A DNA stretch of 64,000 nt, taken from Tenacibaculum singaporense (GTDB taxonomy: Bacteria > Bacteroidota > Bacteroidia > Flavobacteriales > Flavobacteriaceae). The DNA is taken from contig NZ_CP032548.1 of NCBI RefSeq assembly GCF_003867015.1, positions 2,671,001 through 2,735,000 on the forward strand, given 5' to 3'. Of this stretch, positions 8,412 through 15,982 are shown one piece after another (position 1 is the stretch's first letter; each line of letters starts with the position of its first letter). Position numbers and translations under genes: made by a program. The notes under the pieces were generated by a model. The model was not told the DNA's origin. It saw nothing but the letters and a program-made list of their open reading frames with translations, and made no database searches.

Positions 8412-9239
8412 TTAACGTAAATTAAACTTTTGTTGTAAAGCTTGTAGCTTTTCTTCATCAGTCATCGTATCTTTCGGTGCCGACATTCGTTCTTTTATTT
8501 CTTTTAAAACCTTTTTTGTGTACAAAGGAAAATCAGCATTCTGAATCCAAGCATTGTATCCTGGGTTTTCTTTAAATACTTCTTCAACAGTTCTTCCCTT
8601 ATACTTTCCAAAAGAAAAAATTTCTTGATCTTTATCATTAAATAAAATAAACCCTGCAAAATCTGCTCTTTTTCCGTGGGTTGAAAATTCACTCAATGCT
8701 TCTACTGAGTTTTCTAAATCTTCATATTTTTCAACCTGTGCTAATAAAATTTCATAGGTTGCCTTTGTATCCGCTTCTGCTCCATGTGCTCCTACTAATT
8801 CTTTTCCGCAATAAAATTGATATCCAGCACTTAGTGTTCGCTGTTCTTTTTTATGAAAAATGGTTTGTACATCAACTGCTTTTCTATTATTCATATTAAA
8901 ATCAATTCCTGCTCTTAACAGTTCTTCTGCTAATAAAGGAATATCAAATCGGTTAGAATTAAATCCTGCTAAATCTGCATCACCTATTAACTCATTAATT
9001 TGCGGTGCTAATTCTTTAAAAGTTGGCTCAGTAACTACTTTTTCGTTTGTAATTCCGTGAATTTCTGAAGCTTCTTTGGGTATTTCTATTTCTGGGTTTA
9101 CCAACCATGTTTTACTTTCTTTATTTCCATTAGGAAACACTTTTAAAATAGATATCTCAACTACTCTATCTTTAGCAATGTTTATTCCTGTTGTTTCTAA
9201 ATCAAAAAATACGATTGGTTTTGTTAAATTTAAATTCAT
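8412..9239 (-). CDS. DEDDh 3'-5' exonuclease (DnaQ-like) with ExoX-type C-terminal domain
   Basis: The 275-residue protein has a DnaQ-like exonuclease domain (about 8-175) with Exo I DLETTG (13-18), Exo II FNSNRFDIPLL and Exo III HGAEADTKATYE, giving the DEDDh set. A C-terminal segment (about 195-250) reads FSFGKYKGRTVEEV and then PGYNAWIQNADFP, which resembles the small domain after the nuclease in exonuclease X-like proteins. It is likely a repair or nucleotide-salvage exonuclease rather than the polymerase III proofreading subunit. It is monocistronic on the minus strand. Confidence 0.85.
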   Translation of the reverse strand: MNLNLTKPIVFFDLETTGINIAKDRVVEISILKVFPNGNKESKTWLVNPEIEIPKEASEIHGITNEKVVTEPTFKELAPQINELIGDADLAGFNSNRFDIPLLAEELLRAGIDFNMNNRKAVDVQTIFHKKEQRTLSAGYQFYCGKELVGAHGAEADTKATYEILLAQVEKYEDLENSVEALSEFSTHGKRADFAGFILFNDKDQEIFSFGKYKGRTVEEVFKENPGYNAWIQNADFPLYTKKVLKEIKERMSAPKDTMTDEEKLQALQQKFNLR

Positions 9240-9306
9240 TTTTTGTAGTGCTTAAAGACAATATTCTATTTACTTTACATATATCTATTATTGTCTTTTC
9301 TATATA

Positions 9307-10161
9307 TTATTCGTTCGTTAATTCTTTTTTAAATTCATCTATTTGGTCTAACACTTTCTTTGGAAGTGTAGGCTCTTTAAAATTATATTTTTCTAATTCT
9401 TTTTCTAATGTTTTTGCTACAATGTAACGTGCTGTAGTTTTATCATCTGCAGGTATTACATACCAAGGAGCATAATTTGTTGATGTTCTCAACAACATAT
9501 CTTCATAACACTCTTGATATTTATCCCATAACTTTCGTTCTTTTAAATCACCCGCAGAAAATTTCCAGTTTTTTTCTGGAATATTTAACCTACGTAATAA
9601 CCTGTTTTTCTGTTCTTCTTTAGATATATTTAAAAAAAACTTTAAAATAATTGTTCCGTTTTCAGATATATGCCTTTCAAACTGATTAATACGCTCCATT
9701 CTATCATGATAAAAAGTATCATTTAAATCATCAACGTTATTTACTGTGGGAATATTTTCGGCAAAAACATACTCTGGATGCACTCTTGTTACCAAAACAT
9801 TCTCATAATGTGTACGATTAAAAACTCCTATTTTTCCTTTAGCAGGCAAGGCTATATAATGACGCCATAAAAAATCATGTTTTAATTCTAATTCTGTTGG
9901 TACTTTAAAGCTATGCACTACTACTCCACGTGCATTAACATCTTTAAAAACTTCTCGAATTAAACTATCTTTACCGGCTGTATCCATTCCTTGTAAACAC
10001 AATAAAACACTATACTTACCTTCTGCGTACATTGTGTCTTGTAAATCACTAATTTTTTTTCTTGATTTTTTCAGCTTCTTCTTAGCATTATCAACAACTT
10101 CTTTAGTAGAAAATTCATTTAACTTTCTTTTTTTAGAAAATATGTAGGCATTTGTGTTCAT
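9307..10161 (-). CDS. Polyphosphate kinase 2 family protein
   Basis: The 284-residue protein is a single-domain PPK2. The P-loop is GMDTAGKDS (58-66), followed by VFNRTHYENVLVTRVHPE, an HDRMERINQFERH segment and a lid region with KNRLLRRLNIPEKNWKFS; all are hallmarks of the family, which transfers phosphate between polyphosphate and nucleotides. Length is usual for one-domain PPK2. Whether it prefers AMP, ADP or GDP cannot be read from the sequence. A TATTTTTG promoter element lies 25 bases upstream. Confidence 0.88.
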   Translation of the reverse strand: MNTNAYIFSKKRKLNEFSTKEVVDNAKKKLKKSRKKISDLQDTMYAEGKYSVLLCLQGMDTAGKDSLIREVFKDVNARGVVVHSFKVPTELELKHDFLWRHYIALPAKGKIGVFNRTHYENVLVTRVHPEYVFAENIPTVNNVDDLNDTFYHDRMERINQFERHISENGTIILKFFLNISKEEQKNRLLRRLNIPEKNWKFSAGDLKERKLWDKYQECYEDMLLRTSTNYAPWYVIPADDKTTARYIVAKTLEKELEKYNFKEPTLPKKVLDQIDEFKKELTNE

Positions 10162-10186
10162 CCGCTTTTTTTATAGCATAAAAGTA

Positions 10187-10194
10187 CAAAAATA
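10187..10194 (-). promoter_or_regulatory. -7 promoter element for PPK2 gene
   Basis: On the minus strand this reads TATTTTTG, a perfect TANNTTTG Bacteroidota -7 box. The leader would be about 20 bases. Confidence 0.6.
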
Positions 10195-10300
10195 TAGACT
10201 TCTTCTATTGATTTTTTCTTGGTTATTATCAATAATTACAATTAAATCTAAATTCTTTTTTTATATATTTTTTTGAGCTTTACTTCCAAATAAACAACAG

Positions 10301-10843
10301 ATGAATAAAACAATTATTATACAAGCGAGCTCTAAAAGCACAGGAAATACCAACAAAGTGATTAATTACCTTAATAATAACAAGTCTTTTGACTTTGTTG
10401 ACTTAAAAAAGAAGAACATTGGTGTATTTGAATACGATTTCACCAATGCTGATGATGATTTTATTCCGTTAATGGAAGATCTTATCAATAAATACGATAC
10501 ACTAATATTTGCCACCCCTGTATATTGGTATAGTATGAGTGCTACGCTAAAAATATTTTTTGATAGATTGTCAGACTTGTTACATTATAAAAAAGATTTA
10601 GGTAGACAGTTGCGAGGCAAAAACATGGCTATGATTAGTAATTCTGGTGCTAATGACCGTAGAAATGGTTTTGAAATGCCTTTTATTGAAAGTGCTAAAT
10701 ATTTAGGTATGAACTATCTTGGTAGTACCCATGCTTGGTTTACTGAAGACGGAAACGACATACATCCTGATGCTAAAGTTAAAATTAATGAATTTAGAAA
10801 TATTTTAGCTACTAAAAATTTTAAGGATGTTTTAACCCGTTAG
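10301..10843 (+). CDS. Flavodoxin-fold NAD(P)H-dependent oxidoreductase
   Basis: The 180-residue protein has the FMN phosphate-binding loop ASSKSTGNTNK at its N-terminus and the ATPVYWYSMSATLKIFFDRL motif typical of NADPH-dependent FMN reductases (residues about 69-88). It is likely a soluble FMN-dependent quinone or azo/nitro-type reductase. It lies upstream of an ABM monooxygenase gene and an AraC regulator on the same strand; the three may form a small redox/stress locus, although an intervening 78-base gap could hold a second promoter. Confidence 0.82.
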   Translation: MNKTIIIQASSKSTGNTNKVINYLNNNKSFDFVDLKKKNIGVFEYDFTNADDDFIPLMEDLINKYDTLIFATPVYWYSMSATLKIFFDRLSDLLHYKKDLGRQLRGKNMAMISNSGANDRRNGFEMPFIESAKYLGMNYLGSTHAWFTEDGNDIHPDAKVKINEFRNILATKNFKDVLTR

Positions 10844-10921
10844 AATTTTAAGATGTCGTTTTTTTACAATTTACAAGAAACCTTTGACAGTATTTTTGAG
10901 TTTTAATTTTAATTCATCACA

Positions 10922-11200
10922 ATGCAAAAAGTAATTATAGCTCAAATAGCAATTCAACAAGGAAAAGAAAACGATTTTTTGAAATTGGCTGTAGAAATGG
11001 TAAAAACGAGTAACGCTGAAACAGGATGTATTACCTATCAATTACATAAAGACCTATTTAGTGAAGGTAATTATTTGTTTTATGAAGAGTATATTGATAA
11101 AACAGCTGTAGAGGCACATAATAACTCTGCACACTTTCATCAATTTATAAAAGATATTACTCCTTTAATTACCAGAGAGCCTATTATAAATATTTATTAA
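10922..11200 (+). CDS. Antibiotic biosynthesis monooxygenase (ABM) domain protein
   Basis: The 92-residue protein has the size and layout of an ABM/YgiN ferredoxin-like dimer: an N-terminal strand, TSNAETGCITYQLHKD (residues 31-46), FYEEYIDKTAVEAHNNSAHF and a C-terminal strand. YgiN-type proteins oxidise quinols or small aromatic compounds. It starts six bases before the AraC gene ends the trio (the next ORF begins at 11206), so co-transcription with that regulator is likely. The cognate substrate is unknown. Confidence 0.8.
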   Translation: MQKVIIAQIAIQQGKENDFLKLAVEMVKTSNAETGCITYQLHKDLFSEGNYLFYEEYIDKTAVEAHNNSAHFHQFIKDITPLITREPIINIY

Positions 11201-11205
11201 TTTAA

Positions 11206-11997
11206 ATGAGTATAAAACACTATAAGCCATCAAAATACCTATCTCCTTATATTGATAGGTATTTTGTTTGTTCTCAAACTAAAAGTCTTCCTTTAATTTT
11301 ACCAGGCACTGGTTTAGAAGTACTTTTTCATATAGACACTCCCTTATCCATCAATAATGAAAAATTAGATATTGCTCATGTTATTTGTCCGAGAGAAAAA
11401 TTAATTTTTGATTCAACTAACCATGTACATTATATTTCTGTACGTTTTCATAGTGGTGGTTTTAGACATTTTGCTTCTATTCCGCATACACAAATTGTTA
11501 ATCAATATTTATCTGTAGAAGAAATATGGCAAAATGAAGGTAGAGAGTTTTTAGAAATTCTTTATTCATTACCTAGTGTAGATGAAAAAATTAAACTAAT
11601 TGATTTCTTTCTATATAATCAATTAAAAAAACATCATTTTTCTACTATAGTTAATTGGGATTTGATAATTAAAACGCTATACAAAAACTTCAATTCAATA
11701 CCTCTCCATGAATTGGCTTCTCAAAGTAATCTAAGTTACCGTCAATTTGAACGTCTGTTCAAACAAAAGTTTGGCGTTTCTCCTAAAAAATTTCAACGAA
11801 TCACTAGGCTTCAAAAAACTGTAAAACAAGTATTGCTATCGAGTAACAAACATTATTTGTCTACTGCTTTAGATAATGGTTATTACGACCAAAGTCATTT
11901 TATTAAAGAATTTCAAAGTTTTACAAATCTTAAACCTTCCCAGTATTTTGTAACTAAAAACTTTGAAAACCACTTTTATTATAAACCTTTAAGCTAG
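11206..11997 (+). CDS. AraC-family transcriptional regulator
   Basis: The 263-residue protein has an N-terminal domain beginning HYKPSKYLSPYIDRYFV, typical of the DUF6597-type sensor domain of soluble AraC regulators. The C-terminal HTH (about 160-255) has LHELASQSNLSYRQFERLFKQ and then GYYDQSHFIKEFQSFT as its two helix-turn-helix units. It starts five bases after the ABM gene and probably controls the flavodoxin/ABM genes (inference). Its last four bases overlap the convergent LytTR regulator gene. Confidence 0.85.
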   Translation: MSIKHYKPSKYLSPYIDRYFVCSQTKSLPLILPGTGLEVLFHIDTPLSINNEKLDIAHVICPREKLIFDSTNHVHYISVRFHSGGFRHFASIPHTQIVNQYLSVEEIWQNEGREFLEILYSLPSVDEKIKLIDFFLYNQLKKHHFSTIVNWDLIIKTLYKNFNSIPLHELASQSNLSYRQFERLFKQKFGVSPKKFQRITRLQKTVKQVLLSSNKHYLSTALDNGYYDQSHFIKEFQSFTNLKPSQYFVTKNFENHFYYKPLS

Positions 11998-12749
11998 TCA
12001 ATCCAGTTTTTAAAATCTTTTACACGCTCTCTACTTACAATTATTTCTGAGTCTTCATAAGATTCTAATTTTAGTTGTAAGCGTGAGTTTGTATAAGACA
12101 CAATATCTTTTATAGCATTTATATGTACTATAAATGTTCTATTTACCCTAAAAAATTGCTCGGGGTCTAACTCTTCTTGCCAATATTCTAAAGAGTTATC
12201 TATTAAATAATTTCTATTAGCATTTGTATGTATGTAAGTTGCTTTATTTTCTGAGTAAAAACATTCAATATCTTCTGTATTGATAATTTTTAAGTGCTGT
12301 CCCACTTTTATAGTAAATCGCTTTTTATATTTTCTATCAACTGGGTTAATCAACAGCTTACGAATGTCATCTATATTAACCTGTATATTACTTTGTATAG
12401 GTTGATGCTCTTTAAATTTATTTACTGCTATTGTTAACTCATCTTCATCTATGGGTTTTAACAAATAGTCTATAGAATTTAACTTGAATGCTTTTAATGC
12501 ATACTCATCATAAGCCGTTGTAAAAATGATAGCTGATTTTACAGTTACTTCTTCAAAAATTTCGAATGATAATCCATCTGAAAGTTGAATATCTAAAAAA
12601 ATTAAATCAGGATGAGAATTGCTTTGAAACCAGTTAATCGACTCTTCTACTGAGTGCAACATTTGTTGAACTTCTATGTTTAGTTCCGCTAACATTCTAC
12701 TTAACCTTCTTGCAGCTGGCTTTTCATCTTCAATAATTATAACATTCAT
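11994..12749 (-). CDS. LytTR-family response regulator
   Basis: The 251-residue protein has a receiver domain (1-115) with acidic pocket EDE (7-9) and phospho-acceptor Asp53 in LIFLDIQLSDG, followed by a LytTR DNA-binding domain (about 145-250) with FFRVNRTFIVHI and a SRERVKDFKNW tail. The matching LytS-type kinase is at 18058-19410. In related genomes such pairs usually sit close together with 2TM genes, but here they are separated by the RiPP cassette. It follows a 2TM gene (26-base gap) on the same strand and may be co-transcribed with it. Confidence 0.88.
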   Translation of the reverse strand: MNVIIIEDEKPAARRLSRMLAELNIEVQQMLHSVEESINWFQSNSHPDLIFLDIQLSDGLSFEIFEEVTVKSAIIFTTAYDEYALKAFKLNSIDYLLKPIDEDELTIAVNKFKEHQPIQSNIQVNIDDIRKLLINPVDRKYKKRFTIKVGQHLKIINTEDIECFYSENKATYIHTNANRNYLIDNSLEYWQEELDPEQFFRVNRTFIVHINAIKDIVSYTNSRLQLKLESYEDSEIIVSRERVKDFKNWID

Positions 12750-12775
12750 AGTTTAGTTTGGTCTATTTTTAGCAA

Positions 12776-13078
12776 TTACTTGTTCATGTATTCTTTAATC
12801 TTTCGCTCTTCCCATTTTTTAGAAAAAAGTTTTCCTTTTGAAAAAACATTAAATCCGTGTAAAAATACTATAACTCCCCACCAAAAGAACAAATTATAGT
12901 TGTTTACATCTAAAAAAGCTTCCATTACTGATTCGTCTCTATAAACTATATCTTTATATATTCTTCTTCCTATAAAAACTAAGTTTATTAGTATGTAAAA
13001 CACTAGCATAACAAAATTAGGTTTTATAATTTTAATAATAATTGCTCCCATCTTCACTAAAAAACACTTCACACTCAT
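12776..13078 (-). CDS. 2TM domain membrane protein (atypical N-terminus)
   Basis: The 100-residue protein has two predicted helices (about 17-37 and 64-78) and the diagnostic C-terminal tail FSKKWEERKIKEYMNK of the 2TM family. It lacks the N-terminal amphipathic KRVExIKGFY motif present in the three paralogues at 17136-18052. The segment DVNNYNLFFWWG resembles the EVNNYNLFLGKN stretch in the 2TM tail of the kinase. It lies directly upstream of the LytTR regulator gene and probably belongs to the same signalling unit. Function of 2TM proteins is unknown. Confidence 0.75.
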   Translation of the reverse strand: MSVKCFLVKMGAIIIKIIKPNFVMLVFYILINLVFIGRRIYKDIVYRDESVMEAFLDVNNYNLFFWWGVIVFLHGFNVFSKGKLFSKKWEERKIKEYMNK

Positions 13079-13302
13079 CTTTATCTATTCAAACTGAACA
13101 TTTAGATTCGTATCTTTTTAAAGGGTTATTACAAAATGTAATATCTTGCTTTTAAACTCTTTCACATAATAAATCTCATTTTCCCAAACATCTGGAGAGA
13201 ATGTTATGTATTGTCCTATTTCTTATGCTTATTTAAAACAATTAGTTATGTAACAATATATAATTTTAATCTTTCTTTTTCAATTGTCTTTTTAAGTAAT
13301 GC

Positions 13303-14337
13303 TTAAGACCATTCCCCTGTATATGGGTCGTATGTACATTTCAGAGGCTTAGAAAGAGGATTGTTTGGATCAGAAAGAAAGGCTCTACAATCGGTACAAA
13401 CATGTCTAAATTCACATACTTTACAGTCCTTTATATTTTCTTTTTTTATAGAGGTAAGCTTTGTGTAATCTTTGCTATTCAATAGTTCATTTGTAATAAA
13501 TTCTACCTGAGTATTTTTAATATTTCCAAAAGCTACATCGAGAGCTGGGCAATTTTTAATATTCCCTATTCTATCAATTGCTAGTTTTTGATTTAAACAA
13601 GAGTTAAAATTTAGAGACTCTAAAAATTTATCCTGGTTAAGAGTAAAATATTTTTGAGAAACATTACCACAAAAAGAAAAGTCAGTAAATATTGCTTCTA
13701 GGTGTTTGGAGCTAAAAAAAGGAATTTGAAAATAGTTATCTTTTGAAAAAGGACTTCCATGTAAAACAACTTTTTTAAATCTTGGATTACTTAAATGAGC
13801 TTCTTCAAAAAGGGGTTTATCTTGATTATTATGGTATTTCATAATAATTTCGATAGTAGATAAGGTTTTTAATTTTAAGAGCTGTAAAAGTTTCTTTAAT
13901 TCCGTTTTACTTAAAGAAAAATAACATACAAAATGTAAGGACTTACAACTTGTAATTCTTGCAAGCTCTTTTATTTTTTGAAGTTTTTCAAAATCAAAAA
14001 AATCTAATTCTACAATAATATCATTTAATTGATTAGCTGTTTTGTAAGTAGTATCTAGATCAGGGAACAAGTCGAATTCTTCCAATTCACAAAAAAAACC
14101 AAAGTTTTTACTCTCTAAATGAAGCAACGCTTCATCAATAATTTTTCCTTCATCAGGAAGAAATTCTTTTTTTATAGAGGAAATACTCTTTCTATTGTTA
14201 AGCTTCTCTATTATATCTGCTATCTCATTTGGCAAAATAAATACTTCTTTTGTTTGTAAATCACAAATAGTAGATCTACTGGCTCCTTTCACTATTAGGC
14301 AATTGGCAAATAATTGAAAATAATCTTTGTTTTTCAT
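13303..14337 (-). CDS. gwsS: Grasp-with-spasm system SPASM domain protein
   Basis: The start is placed at the ATG at 14337, giving 344 residues (MKNKDYFQLF...), because it overlaps the stop of the upstream 47-residue ORF in an ATGA junction; an in-frame ATG 36 bases earlier lies inside that ORF. The C-terminal SPASM-like region has cysteines at 223, 247, 263, 305, 308, 314, 317 and 334 (CKVCEFRHVCTDC at 305-317), fit for auxiliary Fe-S clusters. No CxxxCxxC radical-SAM motif is visible. From family knowledge, it pairs with an ATP-grasp ligase to mature a double-glycine-leader peptide. Last gene of the cassette. Confidence 0.85.
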   Translation of the reverse strand: MKNKDYFQLFANCLIVKGASRSTICDLQTKEVFILPNEIADIIEKLNNRKSISSIKKEFLPDEGKIIDEALLHLESKNFGFFCELEEFDLFPDLDTTYKTANQLNDIIVELDFFDFEKLQKIKELARITSCKSLHFVCYFSLSKTELKKLLQLLKLKTLSTIEIIMKYHNNQDKPLFEEAHLSNPRFKKVVLHGSPFSKDNYFQIPFFSSKHLEAIFTDFSFCGNVSQKYFTLNQDKFLESLNFNSCLNQKLAIDRIGNIKNCPALDVAFGNIKNTQVEFITNELLNSKDYTKLTSIKKENIKDCKVCEFRHVCTDCRAFLSDPNNPLSKPLKCTYDPYTGEWS

Positions 14338-14477
14338 AATCTTATAATTTCTTTGTGAGAATTTGACATACATTCAGGTACATTTCTAATCTCTTGAGGT
14401 ATTTCTAAATAGGAATCATTTTTTGCATAAGTTATGTACTTAGTTATAACAGGTAATAAGTGTTGTTTATCTTTCAT
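14334..14477 (-). CDS. Unrecognised 47-residue protein between gwsG and gwsS
   Basis: An ATG at 14477 opens a 47-codon frame ending in TGA at 14334-14336, which overlaps the gwsS start codon as ATGA, a classic translational-coupling junction. The start lies ten bases after gwsG. The product begins MKDKQHLLPVITKYITYAKN and contains EIPQEIRNVPE; it has no signal peptide, membrane helix or double glycine, and only one cysteine. It is too short for routine gene calling. It may be an accessory subunit, or a leader-binding or maturation factor, but I do not recognise it. The coupling and cassette position are the evidence that it is real. Confidence 0.65.
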   Translation of the reverse strand: MKDKQHLLPVITKYITYAKNDSYLEIPQEIRNVPECMSNSHKEIIRL

Positions 14478-14486
14478 TTTTATTTT

Positions 14487-15425
14487 TTAACTAGCTAAAT
14501 AATCGGCTATTTTTTCTTCTATTCTATAATTACACGGGTAAGACAGCATCCCAAATTGACCTACTGGATTTACTTCTAAAAAATAGTATTTGTTATCAGG
14601 AGATACGAGAATATCGATTGAACCTGAATTCAATTTTAACTTATTCATTAATAGATCGATTTTATTATTAATTTCTCCAGGTAGTTTAAAAGGAACAGTT
14701 CTTTGTATTATATCAAAGTCATGGTTTCTTAGGTCTATAGAGGTTGATTCGTTATCTTGAGAAAAGATAGCCATAGAATAAGTTTTACCATCTAAATAGA
14801 AAACTCGTAGTTCGTATTTTTTTGGAATTGTTGTTTGAAACAATGAAGGGAAAAAATTATCTTCTTTTACACTTTCAACTTGAGTAGTATACATTGATCC
14901 TTTCCTTTCTTTAACTCTTATTATAGGATTTCCACAAATCGTTTTTGTTATTAGAGACCCTTTTTCTTCTTTTAGCTTTAAGAATTCTTTTTTAGAGTTT
15001 AAAACATAGCTTTCAGGAACTTTAAAACCTATACTTTCTGCTATATCTGTTGCAATTAATTTATTTATAACTGCAGTTGAAAACGTATTTAAATGTTTTT
15101 TTTGAAATATCAAGAAATACAAATAATCTTTTAAGAATCTACTTTCTATTTTTAAAAAAGTAAAAAGAGGTTCTGGTAATTTTTCATAATCTTTATCTGT
15201 AGAAAAAAAAGAAGTTTTAATTTCTCCTCTTCTATACCAAACCGATTTAATTTTAGAAAGCTTAAAAGATGTATTATTATATTCAAAAATGTAATCATCA
15301 GCAATAGGAGTTACAGTTACTTCATCTTCCTTATTTATTCGTACCCAAGGAGTGTTTTTTTTGTCTAGCCAACTAATAATATCTAGAGTAGAAGCTTCGT
15401 TTTCTTTTGAAATTATTAAAACCAT
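14487..15425 (-). CDS. gwsG: Grasp-with-spasm system ATP-grasp peptide maturase
   Basis: The 312-residue protein has the MvdD/MvdC-like layout: an N-terminal pre-ATP-grasp domain with SVWYRRG (about 84-90), a central lysine-bearing strand near SLITKTICGNP, and the C-terminal metal-binding FLEVNPVGQFGML (about 283-295) of ATP-grasp ligases. In this family the enzyme activates Asp/Glu side chains of a precursor core and forms ester or amide cross-links (graspetides). It lies 48 bases downstream of the second precursor gene on the same strand and 10 bases before the 47-residue ORF, so co-transcription is expected. Confidence 0.88.
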   Translation of the reverse strand: MVLIISKENEASTLDIISWLDKKNTPWVRINKEDEVTVTPIADDYIFEYNNTSFKLSKIKSVWYRRGEIKTSFFSTDKDYEKLPEPLFTFLKIESRFLKDYLYFLIFQKKHLNTFSTAVINKLIATDIAESIGFKVPESYVLNSKKEFLKLKEEKGSLITKTICGNPIIRVKERKGSMYTTQVESVKEDNFFPSLFQTTIPKKYELRVFYLDGKTYSMAIFSQDNESTSIDLRNHDFDIIQRTVPFKLPGEINNKIDLLMNKLKLNSGSIDILVSPDNKYYFLEVNPVGQFGMLSYPCNYRIEEKIADYLAS

Positions 15426-15473
15426 AATTTAATTTAATTTAATTTCACCAAACCTTAATTTCTACTAAAAAAA

Positions 15474-15680
15474 CTAGTAGCCATAAGTAGTAGGTCCCCA
15501 AGATGTAATATCTTTACAGTCAGTATCACCTCCTTCTGTACGAGCATTAGTTGAATACTTTATTGTATCCCCAAAAGTGTACTGACCATTTTTACCTCCA
15601 ACAACAGAAGTCATTGCTTGGTTGTTTAACGTTTGATTTTCTTGAGCAAAAGCTCCGATCGATTTTAATGATCCTTTCAT
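15474..15680 (-). CDS. Grasp-with-spasm precursor peptide 2 (68 residues)
   Basis: The leader LKSIGAFAQENQTLNNQ is followed by SVVGGK with the double glycine at 28-29, the usual cleavage point for C39-type peptidases. The core of about 39 residues contains YSTNARTEGGDTDC (42-55), shared with the sister peptide, then a distinct tail DITSWGPTTYGY. The Thr/Ser and Asp/Glu residues of the shared block are the natural candidates for ATP-grasp-made side-chain links (inference). It sits between the 61-residue precursor and gwsG on the same strand. Confidence 0.88.
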   Translation of the reverse strand: MKGSLKSIGAFAQENQTLNNQAMTSVVGGKNGQYTFGDTIKYSTNARTEGGDTDCKDITSWGPTTYGY

Positions 15681-15772
15681 AAAAAAAATATTTAAAATTA
15701 ATAAATAGGTTACGGATTTATTTTAATTCCACTTCTCCATAAAGAAGTTGCGGAACTGGTTAAAGTATTTCA

Positions 15773-15958
15773 TTAAAAATAGTCTACACAATCAGTATCT
15801 CCTCCTTCAGTACGTGCAGAAGTAGAATATTCTTTAAAGGTAAATAATGGTTCTTCATATGGACCTCCTTTTCCTCCTTTAACTGATCCCATCGTTTGGT
15901 TGTTTAACGTTTTGTTTTCTTGAGCAAAAGCTCCGATTGATTTTAAATTGCTTTTCAT
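15773..15958 (-). CDS. Grasp-with-spasm precursor peptide 1 (61 residues)
   Basis: The leader LKSIGAFAQENKTLNNQ is nearly identical to that of the 68-residue sister, with double glycine at 28-29. The core carries YSTSARTEGGDTDC (44-57) and ends CVDYF. Between leader and shared block the two peptides differ (PYEEPLFTFKE here), so they are diverged duplicates, not recent copies. The gene lies 24 bases after the DUF6624-like lipoprotein gene and 92 bases before the second precursor. Confidence 0.88.
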   Translation of the reverse strand: MKSNLKSIGAFAQENKTLNNQTMGSVKGGKGGPYEEPLFTFKEYSTSARTEGGDTDCVDYF

Positions 15959-15982
15959 ATAAATAAAAATTAGGTTACAACT

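Noticed and set aside
11994..11997. Four-base convergent overlap of the AraC and LytTR genes as evidence of regulation.
   Set aside because: Small convergent overlaps are common in this window (also at 3916-3935 and 59166-59179) and need no special explanation.
15731..15748. Small hairpin ACTTCT/AGAAGT between the two RiPP precursor genes as an attenuator.
   Set aside because: A six-base stem with a six-base loop and no T-run is too weak to support a regulatory call.
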